Positions 53,835 to 64,000 of a stretch of DNA of 64,000 nt are shown one piece after another. The notes under the pieces are model-generated. The model worked only from the letters and a program-made list of their open reading frames with translations. It had not been told where the DNA came from and made no database searches. The position numbers and the translations under genes are program-made. Each line of letters starts with the position of its first letter. Positions within the stretch are counted from its first letter, which is position 1. The stretch covers positions 94,582,470 through 94,646,469 of the forward strand of contig NC_080171.1 of the NCBI RefSeq assembly GCF_950295315.1, given 5' to 3'. Source of the stretch: Erinaceus europaeus (lineage: Eukaryota; Chordata; Mammalia; Eulipotyphla; Erinaceidae).

Positions 53835-56800
53835 TATGCATGCAAATACATGTCAAGTACTGCAAACTTTTTCCATCAGTTTTCTCTCAAACACTGAAAA
53901 TCATGATGCTCTATTCTGTGAACAGCCAAAGCTAATATCTCTTCACTTCAGTGCTACAGCAAAAACACACAGAATTCATTCTTTGCTATTCACTATCATC
54001 ACAACCCTCATTGTTCCATCTCTGCCCTCCCCCCATATACAGGCCTTATAAATCCTAGCGTTCCCCCATTTAATCCTATTCCTATAGCACAAAGGGAAAC
54101 ATTACAATTTGGAAATTCAAATTGAAATAAATGGAATAGAATTTATTCCCATATATAGTCCCCATTTCATTGTACAGAATTATTTTAAATTATAGTTTTA
54201 AATAGAAGCTGAGTATATGCCTTAAAAATGAGCATTAAATCCATCTTAGAGATGGTGCCTGCTTTTTACATGATGGGTGTACACCATCTTTAATTTCATT
54301 TACATTTCAATCGAACAATAGATTTGCAAAGAAAATGTCTAATACAGACGTAAAAATATTCACACTAGAGCTTCACAATCGGTTGTACAATTGACAAACA
54401 GGCCTCTTTTCCCAAACTTTCCAGCTAAGCAAATTTATAAAATTGTAATCAATGCAACAAGAAAAACATTTCTCTTTCACTTCCAGGGAAAAGAATATGC
54501 AATAAACAGTATAAATGCAGACAGCAGTTGCTGCAAGCTAACCACGATACTCCCAAGTGGCTATACAGTGGATATGTGCAGTACAAATAAAAGCCACATG
54601 TGTTGTATCACAACTACAGTATAATTGTTTGCCCAGCTAAGAAAATGCATGCACTTCCATGCCTTGGGTTAAAAACTGAGGCCTAATTCTTGACAGATTG
54701 GTGGAGTATATGTAAATGACCTTGGATTTTGACAGTTCTAGTAGTGCAGCCAGTGTCTGTGTTTCCACTGGTTTGAGGACAGTTTTAGATTTTATTTCAA
54801 AAGGAAAAAACTGCCAATTCCTGACTTGGGAGAACAACTGCTCTTGGAAAGAAAGGGGGAAGAAAAATAAATAAATAAACTACTATTATTCCCTTGCCAG
54901 CAAAGGGATACAAAGAAACTGCTAGTATAAAACAGTAACTAGCAAATTTAGTCAATTTTCCAGAAAATGAGATACTCCTTGAGCACGTTCATTTGTGTTC
55001 TGCTTGCAAAAGAGGTTCTTATATAGAAGAAGATACAGTAAGTGATCCCATCAACACTCTTCATTCACTACAACATAAGTTTTTCCAGGAAACTAATACA
55101 TGGCTGCAATGCAACTTTTTCCTTTAATGATTACCAATAATTGTGGACAGTCTGTTCAGAAATTAATTCAATGAAGCTAGGGGTGAAATATTCAGATTCA
55201 AAGCTGATAGCAAATGCTGAATCAGATCATTACAAATTCAACCCATTCACAATACAAGAGGCTTTAACATCTAAAATGCCAAAGCAAATTAGGTGGTTTT
55301 TTAAATAATGCTTTCACTGTTTAAATGACCTCATTTTAAAATCCTACAAGTTGCTGTGTAGCCTGTAATTTTCTCAGGGCTTCTTGGGATGTCCTTAGCA
55401 TCAACCTGAAATTTGAGTGCTAGTAATCAGATCTATAAAAATTTCAATTCTAGTATAGTTTTCTCTTATTATTCTCTTCTGAGAGGTAACTACTAGGATA
55501 AATCAATGCAGCTGACCCAATTTAATATTTTCTCTTGAAAATTACAATGCACGAATTTCATGCAAAAATGGTTAATCAGATGGTATTGAAAATAATTCAG
55601 AACAAAGGCAAAGGAACCTGCTTTATTCAGGTACTAATTAGATGAAATATGCATGTAACTTTCTCAGAATTTGTAAAATAAGACCACAGAAGAGAATGCT
55701 CTATTCATTTTGAATAAGGCACACGGACTTCAGAATGTAACTTAGAAACAAAGAAAACATACATACAAAAATGGGAAACAAACCCCACCATTTCCCTGTC
55801 TCCCAGATCTGTCACTACTTATTCCTAAACAGATCATGGGTAAAACATACAGTTTAACTATCAAGTTACAAGTATTTTCTCCTACTGGCTTATATTCTTT
55901 GATTTTAAAATATATCATCAAAACATATTATAAGAGGTCAAACGACAGGGAATGTTTTCTATTCTGAAAAGTCATTCTAGTTCTGATCTGTAATTATTTC
56001 CTCTATGACATTAGTAGATACCCTCTTAAAGAGAATAATAAAAAGCTCTTCCATCTAATGTGGTAACAAACCCAGTATCTTTACTTCCACTAAACCCATT
56101 ATGAGAAAAAGAAGATGATCACTACAGAGACAAAAGATGCAATATGAAAAAATTGCAACACAGGAATAATTCTTATGTTGTTAGTGAAATAGTAAGTTTT
56201 AAATAGGGAGTTATTATTTCATGGGATCACCTACTGCAAGACAAGCATTATTTTAAAATAAATGTTCAAAGCCATACCAATAAGGTTGGAAGGTATATAC
56301 ATACACTGATGTAAAAATAATTTCACTGGACAAGTAGGCAAACACCTAGGCAGTTTATCCCAACCCCCTCCAGCAAAGCACAACCAATTTCGAAATTTCA
56401 ATTTTAAAATTAAAAAGATAAGGTTAAATACACAAGATCAATTTATGTAGTATATATTCACCCTCAGGACTTGCTGAAGATGTTTTGCGTAGTTCTGTTG
56501 CACAGAGGGTTCTTCCCTGAGGGCACATAAGGAGCTCTCAAACTGTTAATAGGTCTCTATTTTGTAACAAAATAGCAATTTTAAAATCTTAAAAAAAAAT
56601 ACATTACCTTCAACATGGAAGATCTCACTATTTAAATATCCATGAAACAGACATACTAGTTTGCATATCCGTTTTGGAAAATACAAACAGCAAATAAAGT
56701 ACATTGGAAGTATTTCAAACGTAGTAAGCGCATACTTATAGAAAGGTTCTGATATAAATTATATAACAATCATGTTCTTGTAAATCCTAGGCTAATTTTT

Positions 56801-58279
56801 AATGTCAGAAATAAGTTAATGTAACATGGTTTAAAACTCTTGTTCCTATTCATTTCAGGTTTCAGAGTGAAATAAATAAAATGTTTTTATAGGGATAGGG
56901 GGCACTGGCCATGGCAAAAATGTACAGTACTAACCAAAAGAAACTAAGGTTACTGTGCTATTATGCTACAAACAAACATTTCATACATCTGAGTATTAAA
57001 TAAATGTGTAAGATCTTCCATACTGACACCAGAATATCAAAACTACCCCTTTGTTTCTCAGGTATATTTACAACTTATCAGTCACCTTATGAGCATGTTC
57101 ATTAAGACAGGTATCAAACATCAGTATTTACTCATTCTGATCAAGAAATTTCAGGGAAACTTCAACCCTCCCCCCCCCTGGAAATGTGCACAAAACTTTT
57201 TATCAAAATCTTATCTGATACAATGCTGTAGTTTTGTAAAACAACTAAATAGCTCAGACGACCAATAACATGATCCTGTTTAAGCATCTCGCTAGCAGGA
57301 AAAGCCCTTACATACAGTACACCTGGTGAAAGATCAGCTTGGCTTAAAATATTCCAGTACGAGTTTCAGAGTAAACAACTTCACAGAAGTTAATTTAAAA
57401 AAAAATAATAGTCAAACTAATCTTTAAGAAATGGGGGGAAAAAACAAAGAGACAACAGTATAGGTGAGGAAGAAATGCCCAGCTTTTGTTTTCAAATATT
57501 GACTGAAATTTATATTTCAAAAAAAAAAAAAAAAAAACCTGCCACAAATCTGGACCTTGACTAACTGAACATACTGTATGCTTTTAGATGCCAAGTCAAA
57601 ATACTTTTCAGTCACATTTTAGCAGGGCAGAAATTATTCATGTCTTTAAGGATGAATAAAAGTTAGCCAATGTTCTATTATTATATGGTTCATAGTCCTA
57701 CCAAACCTAACAGTCAGAAAAAAAGGAAAATTAAACCCAACATGAAGTTAACAATAAACAATATTCAACCAAGATAACGTGATGAACGTCCAAATTAATT
57801 TGTTTAAATTAAAAACCCAGCAATGCCATCTTGTTAGTCAGTGCAAACACTACATACAGGGTGTTCTCAAGAAAGCTGAAAGCACCTGATTCTTTTGCCA
57901 AGTCATCAGATTCAATAATGTACAGGCTTATATCTGCATTTTAGAAAACTGCCATTATATTAGTGCATAATTTATCAAAATTGTAAAAACGATTCTGCAT
58001 AACTCAAGAGAATTTAATATCTAGTACATCAGCTGAAAGACTTAGGCACTTGGTTATATATTTAATTACTTACTTCAACAAGTAGCCTGTATATAAATAT
58101 TAACAAAGCAGAAACTATTCTTGAAAAAGGGAAAATTAAAAAAAATGTAAACACTACAGATAAAAGCACTGCACCACACTCCTACACATAATGCAGTAAA
58201 GAAAGCTAATATATAACCCTGTAAAATTCTATGGTAAGGTCTAACTCCACTCTTCAAAGGAGAAAAAAGAGAACAATGG

Positions 58280-58329
58280 AAAAGAAAAGAAAAGAAAAGA
58301 AAAGAAAAGAAAAGAAAAGAAAAGAAAAG
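58280..58329. repeat. (AAAAG)n microsatellite in RC3H2 3' UTR
   Basis: About ten perfect pentamer units (plus strand); on the transcript it is a CTTTT tract. Confidence 0.97.
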
Positions 58330-58739
58330 GCAAGGGAGAAAAAAATATTTCATGCAAAATCCCATGAAAAAAAGATAAATAAAGCAGCTGGAATGAGATG
58401 GAAATTTCTCTCAGTGAAACATAAAATAGAAATAAATAAGCTAATTAAGTCTACTTTCACTAGATGTATCATTGTAGGATCCTGCTAGTTTAATAACTGA
58501 GTTGTTAAATTTCTATAGAAGCCATTTAAAGTAGGAAATGGCTCAGTTACTGCACCGGATTGCTACAAACTCATAAAAAGCTGCTTGAAGCTTAAGTTAA
58601 ATGTCCAAATTCCAATCACTTCTGGAAAGTGAACGTGTTACCCTAGTAAAGTAAATTTTCTTTTTTTCATAATGCTAATGCAAGAGGGCTTGAAGTATCA
58701 AAGAGTCCACAGGAAATGGGCGCCCCCAGTAATATCTTT

Positions 58740-58797
58740 TTTTTTTAAAAAAAATATACATTATATAATATATATATTATATATATATATATAAAAA
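58740..58797. repeat. AT-rich simple repeat in RC3H2 3' UTR
   Basis: T run, A run and alternating TATATA, partly palindromic, about 60 bases from the stop codon. Confidence 0.9.
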
Positions 58798-58851
58798 GCT
58801 AGTGTAAATGCCTCCATGGTATGGTCACAAATTTGAAAGATGTATCTCCTT

Positions 58852-59047
58852 TCAGCTGTTAACCATCTTCCCATTTGCAACAGGTTTTAAAAAGTCGTTT
58901 TTATCTTCAGACATAACATGAGTTTTCAGAATGAGGCTGCCAACACTGACAGATGTGGTGATGGGAAGGCAACTTGCATTGCTAACGGACACTGGGAGTG
59001 GCTGGCTAAAGCAAGAAGTTACCGGCATAATTGTCTTTTGCTCCTCC
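58852..59047 (-). CDS. RC3H2: RC3H2 last coding exon
   Basis: 196 bp with TGA at 58852-58854; acceptor ttctctcag. Encodes EEQKTIMPVTSCFSQPLP to the C-terminal KMVNS. Confidence 0.96.
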
Positions 59048-62000
59048 CTGAGAGAAAATAAATGATATTGAAATAAATTAGCTCAAAGTGAAGACTTTTA
59101 ACTTCTAAAAAATAGTTGTAACAAACTTTAAGAGACCATAGCAAAGGCATGTTCTTACTAATATAAAGTATCAGAGTTGACTTTTAAAAAGTCAAACTTT
59201 CTCAAAATTAAAATATTGGCTGACTTAGATCAATAAACTATCAAGTTCAAGATCAGTCTGTATTTTTGGCAACAGTTATACAATGATAATAATAAAGTTA
59301 AGAAAATATAAATAGAGGTTTTAGAAAAGGAAAACCCCTCATCTAGGTTTTAATTCTCCACTTTACAGACCAAAAGTTTGGCTCTCAAACTGAGCATGTA
59401 TCTGACATCAGAATACAAAGACTAACTTTTATTTTATCAAAAAGACAGACAACTTCATTTGTTTTAATTAACTTCTCTTCTAAAAATTCAAACTGACCAA
59501 ATTATTTCACAGTTATAAAAGATCATCCTCTTGTAGAATAAAACCAAACAAATTTAACACTGCATCTGTTTCTCTAAGTATCCATGCTCTATGCCCACTG
59601 ATTATAAATTCTCTGTCTAACACTCACAGAATCACATGGTCTTCACCTAATCTCTGTCTCTTCTGTTCCAATGACTCATTTTGGTGCGGCTGGACAGAAT
59701 GCCCATTTTCAACTGTTGTTCCATTCAATAACTGATCATTTTGAGAGCTGATACCAAGCTGTATGTCCAGGATCTCCTAAGATAATAAAATGTTAATCTT
59801 TCAGTATGAAATTATTTTATACTTTAATTTTCAATTTAAGAAAGCCTCATAAGTAAACAATTGTGGTACTTACTTCAATTTGTTCACTTTGTCCATCAGG
59901 TTCATCAGTATCAAGTGCTGAAAGCTCTAATTCAATATCCCTATCAGGCTTAGCATCAGCTGTATCTTCTGTATAGTCACTCTGTAATTACAAAAAAACA
60001 CTGATTATACACATGTAGAAACTAAGTCTTGGAGGCATAACAGTGGCACAACCCAGTTAAATGCACGTATTACCAAGTCCCTCTCCTCACCTGCAGGGGG
60101 TCTGTTTCATGAGTGGTGAAACAAGTCTCCTCTCTAATTTCTCTCTATCCTTTTTTTTTTTTAATTAGGAAGAAAAAAGAAAAAAAACAAACATGGAAAA
60201 GATGGCCACCAGGAGTGGTGGGTTTGTAGTGCCAACACTGAGCTCCAGTGATAACCCAGTGGCAATTTTAAAAAAAAAAGAAAGGAAGAAAATAAATTAA
60301 GTCTTTTCCTTTTTAATTTTTTTGTTTTTTATTTGTGATTCATAGTGGATTACAGGATTATAAGATTGCAGTGTACAGTTCCACACCATACTCAGCACCA
60401 AAGTTCTGTGTCCCCACCCTCTCAACTCCCAAAGATGACCACAATAGTGCTCACAAGTCTTAGAAAGTTTGCTTGAGGGGACGGGTGGTGGTGCACCTGG
60501 TTAAGTACATATGTTACAATGCAAAAGGACCTGGGTTCAAGCCCCCAGTTCCCATCTGCAGGGGAGAAAGTTTCATGAGTGGTGAAACAGGGCTACAGGT
60601 ACCTGTCTCTCTCCCTCAATTTCTGGCTGACTCTATCTAATAAATAAAGATAATAAAAAATTTAAAAAGAAACATTTTGCTTGCTTGTGTTTTTTTTTTT
60701 TCTGTTTTGCAAGTTCATGTGTGTTAGTTCTCTAGATTCTACAAGTGTGAAATCACCTGGTCTTTTATTTATTTATTGGATAGAGGCAGAAAGAAACTGA
60801 GAGGAAAACAGGAGACAGGGAGGGAGGGAAGGAAAGAGAGACCTGCAGCACTGCTTTACTGCTTGTGAAGCTTTCTTCCTGTAGAAGAGAAGCAAGGGCT
60901 TGAACCTAGGTCTTTGCACAGTGCAACATGTGTGCTCAATTAGGTGACTGACTGAAAAAATTATTGTGAAAATGTGAAAGTAGGGCCAGGTGGTAGCTCC
61001 CCTATAGGGCACATGTGAGGAGCTGGGTTAGAGCCATAACATGGTAGCACTATGCAAAAGAAAAGCTTCACCAGCGCTATAGTACTATGGTTCTACTCTT
61101 TCTTTCTCCTGCAAGCCCCCCTCCTCCAACATCTCTCTCTCTCTCATTTTACAAAAGAAGAAAAGAGATGAGTCAGCTGGGAATAGTAGAATTATGTGGG
61201 CACCAAGTCCCAGAGGAAACCCCTGCAAGAAATAAAGTAAAATCCTGAAAACACAATTTCATTCCCCTGTAAGTTTTAAAAAGTAGTCATCTATCAGATA
61301 AAAAGGGGGCCACACTAAAATGCACCATGTAGTTGTATAAGCCAGCACACATAGTAGCAATAAACAACAAACACATTAAGCACGAAACTAAGATGATTCT
61401 TTACCTCTCTGTTTCTCAGTTCAATTTCCTTGCTTAGAAGATTTAGGGTAAGATGACGGCCTTCATCCAGGGAATTCCACTTCTGTTGCATGGCCAGAGC
61501 ATTTGCCTCCCTCTGAAGCAGCAGTGAGTTACTCTTCGCCTAACAGGAAAAAAAAAAAAAAAAAAAAAAAGTCAGGCTAGATTCCTGTTATACTTTTCAG
61601 CTGCCATTTTATTTTTTAAAAGTTCCGAGTTCAGTGACATAAAGCATACCTGTTGAAGTTCAATGGTTAAGAGGTCTCCAGTGCTGGAATGCTTTCTATG
61701 ACCAGATAAGTCAGTAACAATAAATCTGTCCCTTTAAAGAAAAATATGTTTGCTGTAATGAAAGTGAAACAAATGAAGCAAAGAAAACAGTAATGAATAC
61801 ATACTATTATATGTGTTATAAAACAGATAAGCCCTGTAAGGTTCAATTATCACTCTAAATGTAAAAGTTAAAAAAAGTAACAATTTTCAGAAAGTTCTAC
61901 TATTACTAAAATTAGAGGAGGTAGAACTTATACTCTAATGGTACATACAAATCTGAGAACAGAAACTGCTAAAGATGAAGTAATGTTACCGTTCAATGTA

Positions 62001-62891
62001 GTGTGCTGAAGATGTAGCCTCATTACCATAAGAACTCCATCTTGAATCAACAGCATTGGCATAAGGGACATAATCTATAGAAACGTGGAAACAATAATCA
62101 GAAAAGTGAAAGATCAGTATATAGCTATTGAAAACTTTTCAAAACAAAACCACAATTTTATCAAACAAGTCTTATTTACCTAGCTAACCCATTTAATTTT
62201 AAGCTTACTATGATTGTTGAATAAAGGGAAATGTGCACTTCACAGTGTGAGGATTGAAAAATCATGTGTTCTGGGAGCTAGGCAGTAGTGCAGCAGGTGG
62301 AGCAAAGTGCAAGAAGGACCGTCATAAGGATCCCGGTTCGAGCCCCCGACTCCCCACCTGCAGGGGTGTCACTTCATAAGCAGTGAAGAAAGTCTGCAGA
62401 TGTCTATCTTTCTCTTCCCCTCTGTCTTCCCCTCCTCTCTCCTTTCTCTTTGTCCTATCCAACAATGGTAACGACAATAACAACAACAATAACTACAATA
62501 ATAAAAAATAACATGGGCAAAAAGGGGAAAATTAATTAATTTTTTAAAATGTGTTCTGCGGGTCCGGCAGTTGCGCAACAGGTTAAGCGCACATGGTGCA
62601 AAGTGCAAGGACTGGCTTAAGGAATCCAGTTCAAGCCCCCACTCCCCACCTGCAGGAGGGGTCGCTTCACAAGCAGTGAAGCAGGTCTGCAGGTGTCTAT
62701 CTTTCTCTACCCCTGTTTTTCCCACCTCTATTTCTCTGTCCTATCCAACAACAGCATCATCAATGATAACAATAATAATAACCACAACAAGGATAAAACA
62801 ACAAGGGCAACAAAAGCGGGGGAAAAGCCTCCAGGAGCAGTGGATTTGTAGTGCAGGCACCAAATCTAGCAATAACCCTGGAGGCAAAAAA

Positions 62892-62956
<65 letters not shown>

Positions 62957-64000
62957 CAGGGGCCAGGCAGTGGCACAACCAATTGAATAAACACATTACC
63001 ACATGCAAGGACCTGGGATCAAGCCCCCCCTCCCCAGTCACCACCTGTAGTGGGGAGTCTTCACAAGCAGTGAAGCAGGGCTGTGTTTGTCTCTATCTTC
63101 CCCTCCCCTCTCAATTTCAGTCTCATCAAATAAAACCAAAAAAAAAAAAGGAAAAAAATAAAAGAAAATGAAAAAATGACTGACAGGAACAATGGCTTCA
63201 TCTTGCAAGCACTGAGCCCCAGCAATAAATCTGAAAGGTAAAACCAAAAAAAAAAAAAAAAAAAAACCGCATACAGTCCAATTATAATACAGTGAAGTAA
63301 TAAATCATACTTAATATATTCAACTAATACTATGAGGCATTATTTAGACTTTTTTTTCGAGGCATTATTTAGATAGACTACCTGATACACTGATGGGCTT
63401 AGTTGTACTTCCTTGGGAAGCAGTGGCCTGGACAGGATCTGTTGTATGATAACCTGTACGGGAAGATCTGGAAATTGCACCCCATTTTGAGATGATAGGT
63501 CCATCACTGAAAGGAATTATTGGATCTTCTTCTTTTGTTCTTCTCTGAGTTTCAAATAAATGCACTCTTCTCTTAACATCTCCACTGTCCAGATCCTGCA
63601 TAATACAAAGAAAATCAATAAATGGACTATTGCTAATTACTTCAGTTAGTAATAGAAGTGCAAGCTAGCTAAAGACATGCAATTAAGTTATCTAGTAAAA
63701 TCTAGCACTAGCTCTAGATAGCAATGGCAATCCAACATCTATTCCATACCACAAACTATGCTAGAATAATTTAAGCAGTAAATGCACTTTACTTCAGTTA
63801 GCTAAACCACTTTACTGCAAATTAATGAATTATATAGCAACAATATGACTATAAATACATTCAATCATTCTAAACTTGAATCAAGGTGCCCCATTCCCTC
63901 CAATCAAATCATACCATTAACACAGCATTTGAGTTAGCAATTACATCTCTGGGCTCTGAATCAATAGCATTTATACAGGAGCCTATGGTGCCACAAGACC
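58852..64000 (-). CDS. RC3H2: Roquin-2, C-terminal part in eight exons (5' end outside window)
   Basis: Join of 63915-64000 (partial), 63382-63595, 61990-62074, 61650-61731, 61405-61539, 59874-59981, 59628-59776 and 58852-59047. About 350 residues, roughly the last 30% of a protein near 1190 residues. Roquin-2 is a cytoplasmic RNA-binding E3 ligase that recognises stem-loops in mRNA 3' UTRs and promotes decay through CCR4-NOT. Its RING, ROQ and CCCH finger lie N-terminal to this window. The visible part is mostly disordered, with a likely coiled coil in the 61405-61539 exon (AKSNSLLLQREANALAMQQK) and an acidic stretch in the next. It ends KPVANGKMVNS. All junctions keep frame and use GT-AG. 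Confidence 0.95.
59628..59776 (-). CDS. RC3H2: RC3H2 exon
   Basis: 149 bp, acceptor tatcttag, donor GTGAGT. Encodes EILDIQLGISSQNDQLLNG to LGEDHVI. Confidence 0.95.
59874..59981 (-). CDS. RC3H2: RC3H2 exon, acidic segment
   Basis: 108 bp, 36 whole codons, acceptor attacag, donor GTAAGT. Its length is a multiple of three, so skipping would keep frame. Confidence 0.94.
60031..60290 (+). mobile_element. SINE with 3' module, old, in RC3H2 intron
   Basis: 'ggaggcataacagtggcaca' head; module 'ggccaccaggagtggtggg'. Confidence 0.65.
60300..60470 (-). mobile_element. Old L1-like 3' end
   Basis: 'gtgtacagttccacaccata' and 'agttctgtgtccccaccc' match the reversed L1 tails at 9.7 and 36.7 kb in pattern. 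Confidence 0.5.
60476..60665 (+). mobile_element. SINE-B
   Basis: 'ggggacgggtggtggtgcac' head; tail 'aataaataaagataataaaa'. Confidence 0.9.
60760..60955 (-). mobile_element. SINE-B
   Basis: 'tttatttatttattggatag' start; reversed head 'atgtgtgctcaattaggtg'. Confidence 0.85.
60983..61255 (+). mobile_element. SINE, old minor family
   Basis: 'gggccaggtggtagctcccc' head, CT-rich body and a decayed 3' module ('agtagaattatgtgggcacc'). Confidence 0.55.
61405..61539 (-). CDS. RC3H2: RC3H2 exon, coiled-coil segment
   Basis: 135 bp, acceptor ctgttag, donor GTAAAG; 45 whole codons, Leu/Gln-rich helix-forming sequence. A poly-T/A tract lies immediately upstream of the acceptor. Confidence 0.95.
61650..61731 (-). 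CDS. RC3H2: RC3H2 exon
   Basis: 82 bp, acceptor tttaaag, donor GTATGC. Encodes DRFIVTDLSGHRKHSSTGD and ELQQ at its end. Confidence 0.94.
61990..62074 (-). CDS. RC3H2: RC3H2 exon
   Basis: 85 bp, acceptor tctatag, donor GTAACA. Encodes YVPYANAVDSRWSSYGNEA and following residues. Confidence 0.94.
62272..62545 (+). mobile_element. SINE-A, short form
   Basis: 'gggagctaggcagtagtgc' head; ends 'aattaattaattttttaaaa'. Confidence 0.88.
62558..62890 (+). mobile_element. SINE-A, long form
   Basis: 'gggtccggcagttgcgcaac' head; module 'gcctccaggagcagtggatt'. Runs directly into a TG repeat. Confidence 0.9.
62897..62955. repeat. (TG)n microsatellite
   Basis: About 28 TG units at the SINE tail. Confidence 0.98.
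62959..63265 (+). mobile_element. SINE-B-like with 3' module
   Basis: 'ggggccaggcagtggcaca' head, CT stretch and A-rich middle, then a decayed module ('gactgacaggaacaatggc') and A20 tail. Confidence 0.75.
63382..63595 (-). CDS. RC3H2: RC3H2 exon
   Basis: 214 bp, acceptor ttatgcag, donor GTAGTC. Encodes DLDSGDVKRRVHLFETQR through TTKPISVS. Contains basic and Ser-rich stretches. Confidence 0.95.
63915..64000 (-). CDS. RC3H2: RC3H2 exon (partial, cut by window end)
   Basis: Open in one minus frame: ...INAIDSEPRDVIANSNAVLM, ending in phase 0 at a GTATGA donor. Confidence 0.9.

Larger units (their letters stand above)
53815..58851 (-). other. RC3H2: RC3H2 3' UTR, about 5 kb and free of SINE and L1
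   Basis: Follows the RC3H2 stop at 58852-58854 without interruption. The left limit is set by AATAAA on the minus strand (about 53828-53833), followed in transcript sense by a GTTGTTTTTTT stretch. Unlike every flanking segment, no SINE or L1 copy is seen. AT-rich, with many ATTTA-type words. Simple repeats are an AAAAG tract and an AT tract. A long 3' UTR agrees with what I know of mammalian RC3H2. Confidence 0.8.
62075..63381 (-). other. RC3H2: RC3H2 intron
   Basis: Apart from the three SINEs and TG tract listed separately, 62075-62270 and 63266-63381 hold nothing recognisable. A 16-bp 'gaggcattatttaga' duplication occurs at about 63332 and 63359. Confidence 0.7.

Noticed and set aside
58279..58488. 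Lysine-rich open frame
   Set aside because: Translation of the AAAAG microsatellite inside the RC3H2 3' UTR, antisense to the gene.
1..64000. CRISPR array or prokaryotic defence system
   Set aside because: The tandem repeats present have no regularly spaced unique spacers, and the whole window is vertebrate nuclear DNA.

Overview
The window is mammalian nuclear DNA with intron-split genes, CpG-poor interspersed repeats and one CpG island. The dominant SINE, with a tRNA-like head followed by a pyrimidine tract, an AAC/AAT-rich tract and an A-rich tail, is the type I associate with hedgehogs (Erinaceus); that species call is inference from memory of the repeat. Two host genes are recognisable, both read leftwards (minus strand): PDCL (phosducin-like protein, complete coding region in three exons, 301 codons) and the 3' part of RC3H2 (Roquin-2: eight coding exons, the outermost cut by the window end, plus a 3' UTR of about 5 kb). 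The order PDCL then RC3H2 matches the human chromosome 9q33 arrangement as I know it.

Layout: 1-4875 is the 5' part of a decayed gammaretrovirus-like provirus on the minus strand (LTR, primer-binding site, leader with a 23-bp tandem repeat, gag and pol remnants), running off the left edge. 5448-15515 is a repeat field: SINEs in both orientations, two old interspersed repeats and 5'-truncated L1 tails. 15737-24335 is an L1 interrupted by a SINE, two L1 tails in opposite orientations, a solo LTR inside one tail and a composite retroposon inside the other. 24601-24956 is a second solo LTR. 27015-28450 is an L1 inside an L1. 28503-35516 is a nearly full-length L1 (about 7.0 kb) with a 15-bp target-site duplication. 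A 200-N assembly gap lies at 36083-36282. PDCL occupies about 39 kb to 46.3 kb, with its CpG-island promoter at about 45.7-46.5 kb. 46.5-53.8 kb is intergenic. RC3H2 fills 53.8-64.0 kb.

For brevity, SINE-A means the abundant family of about 280 bp (or about 350 bp with an extra 3' module), SINE-B the family of about 210 bp whose tail is AATAAATAAAGATAAT-like, and SINE-C a shorter, older tRNA-like family ending near 'cagagctgagcagtgctctgg'-type sequence. These are my labels, not database names. No bacterial-type operons, CRISPR arrays or functional RNA genes were seen. The main novelty is in the mobile DNA: an L1 lineage with a 3' UTR of about 1.2 kb whose truncated copies look like a separate element, a polyadenylated composite retroposon carrying a 5' tRNA-Gly half, and two solo LTRs with exact 6-bp target duplications.
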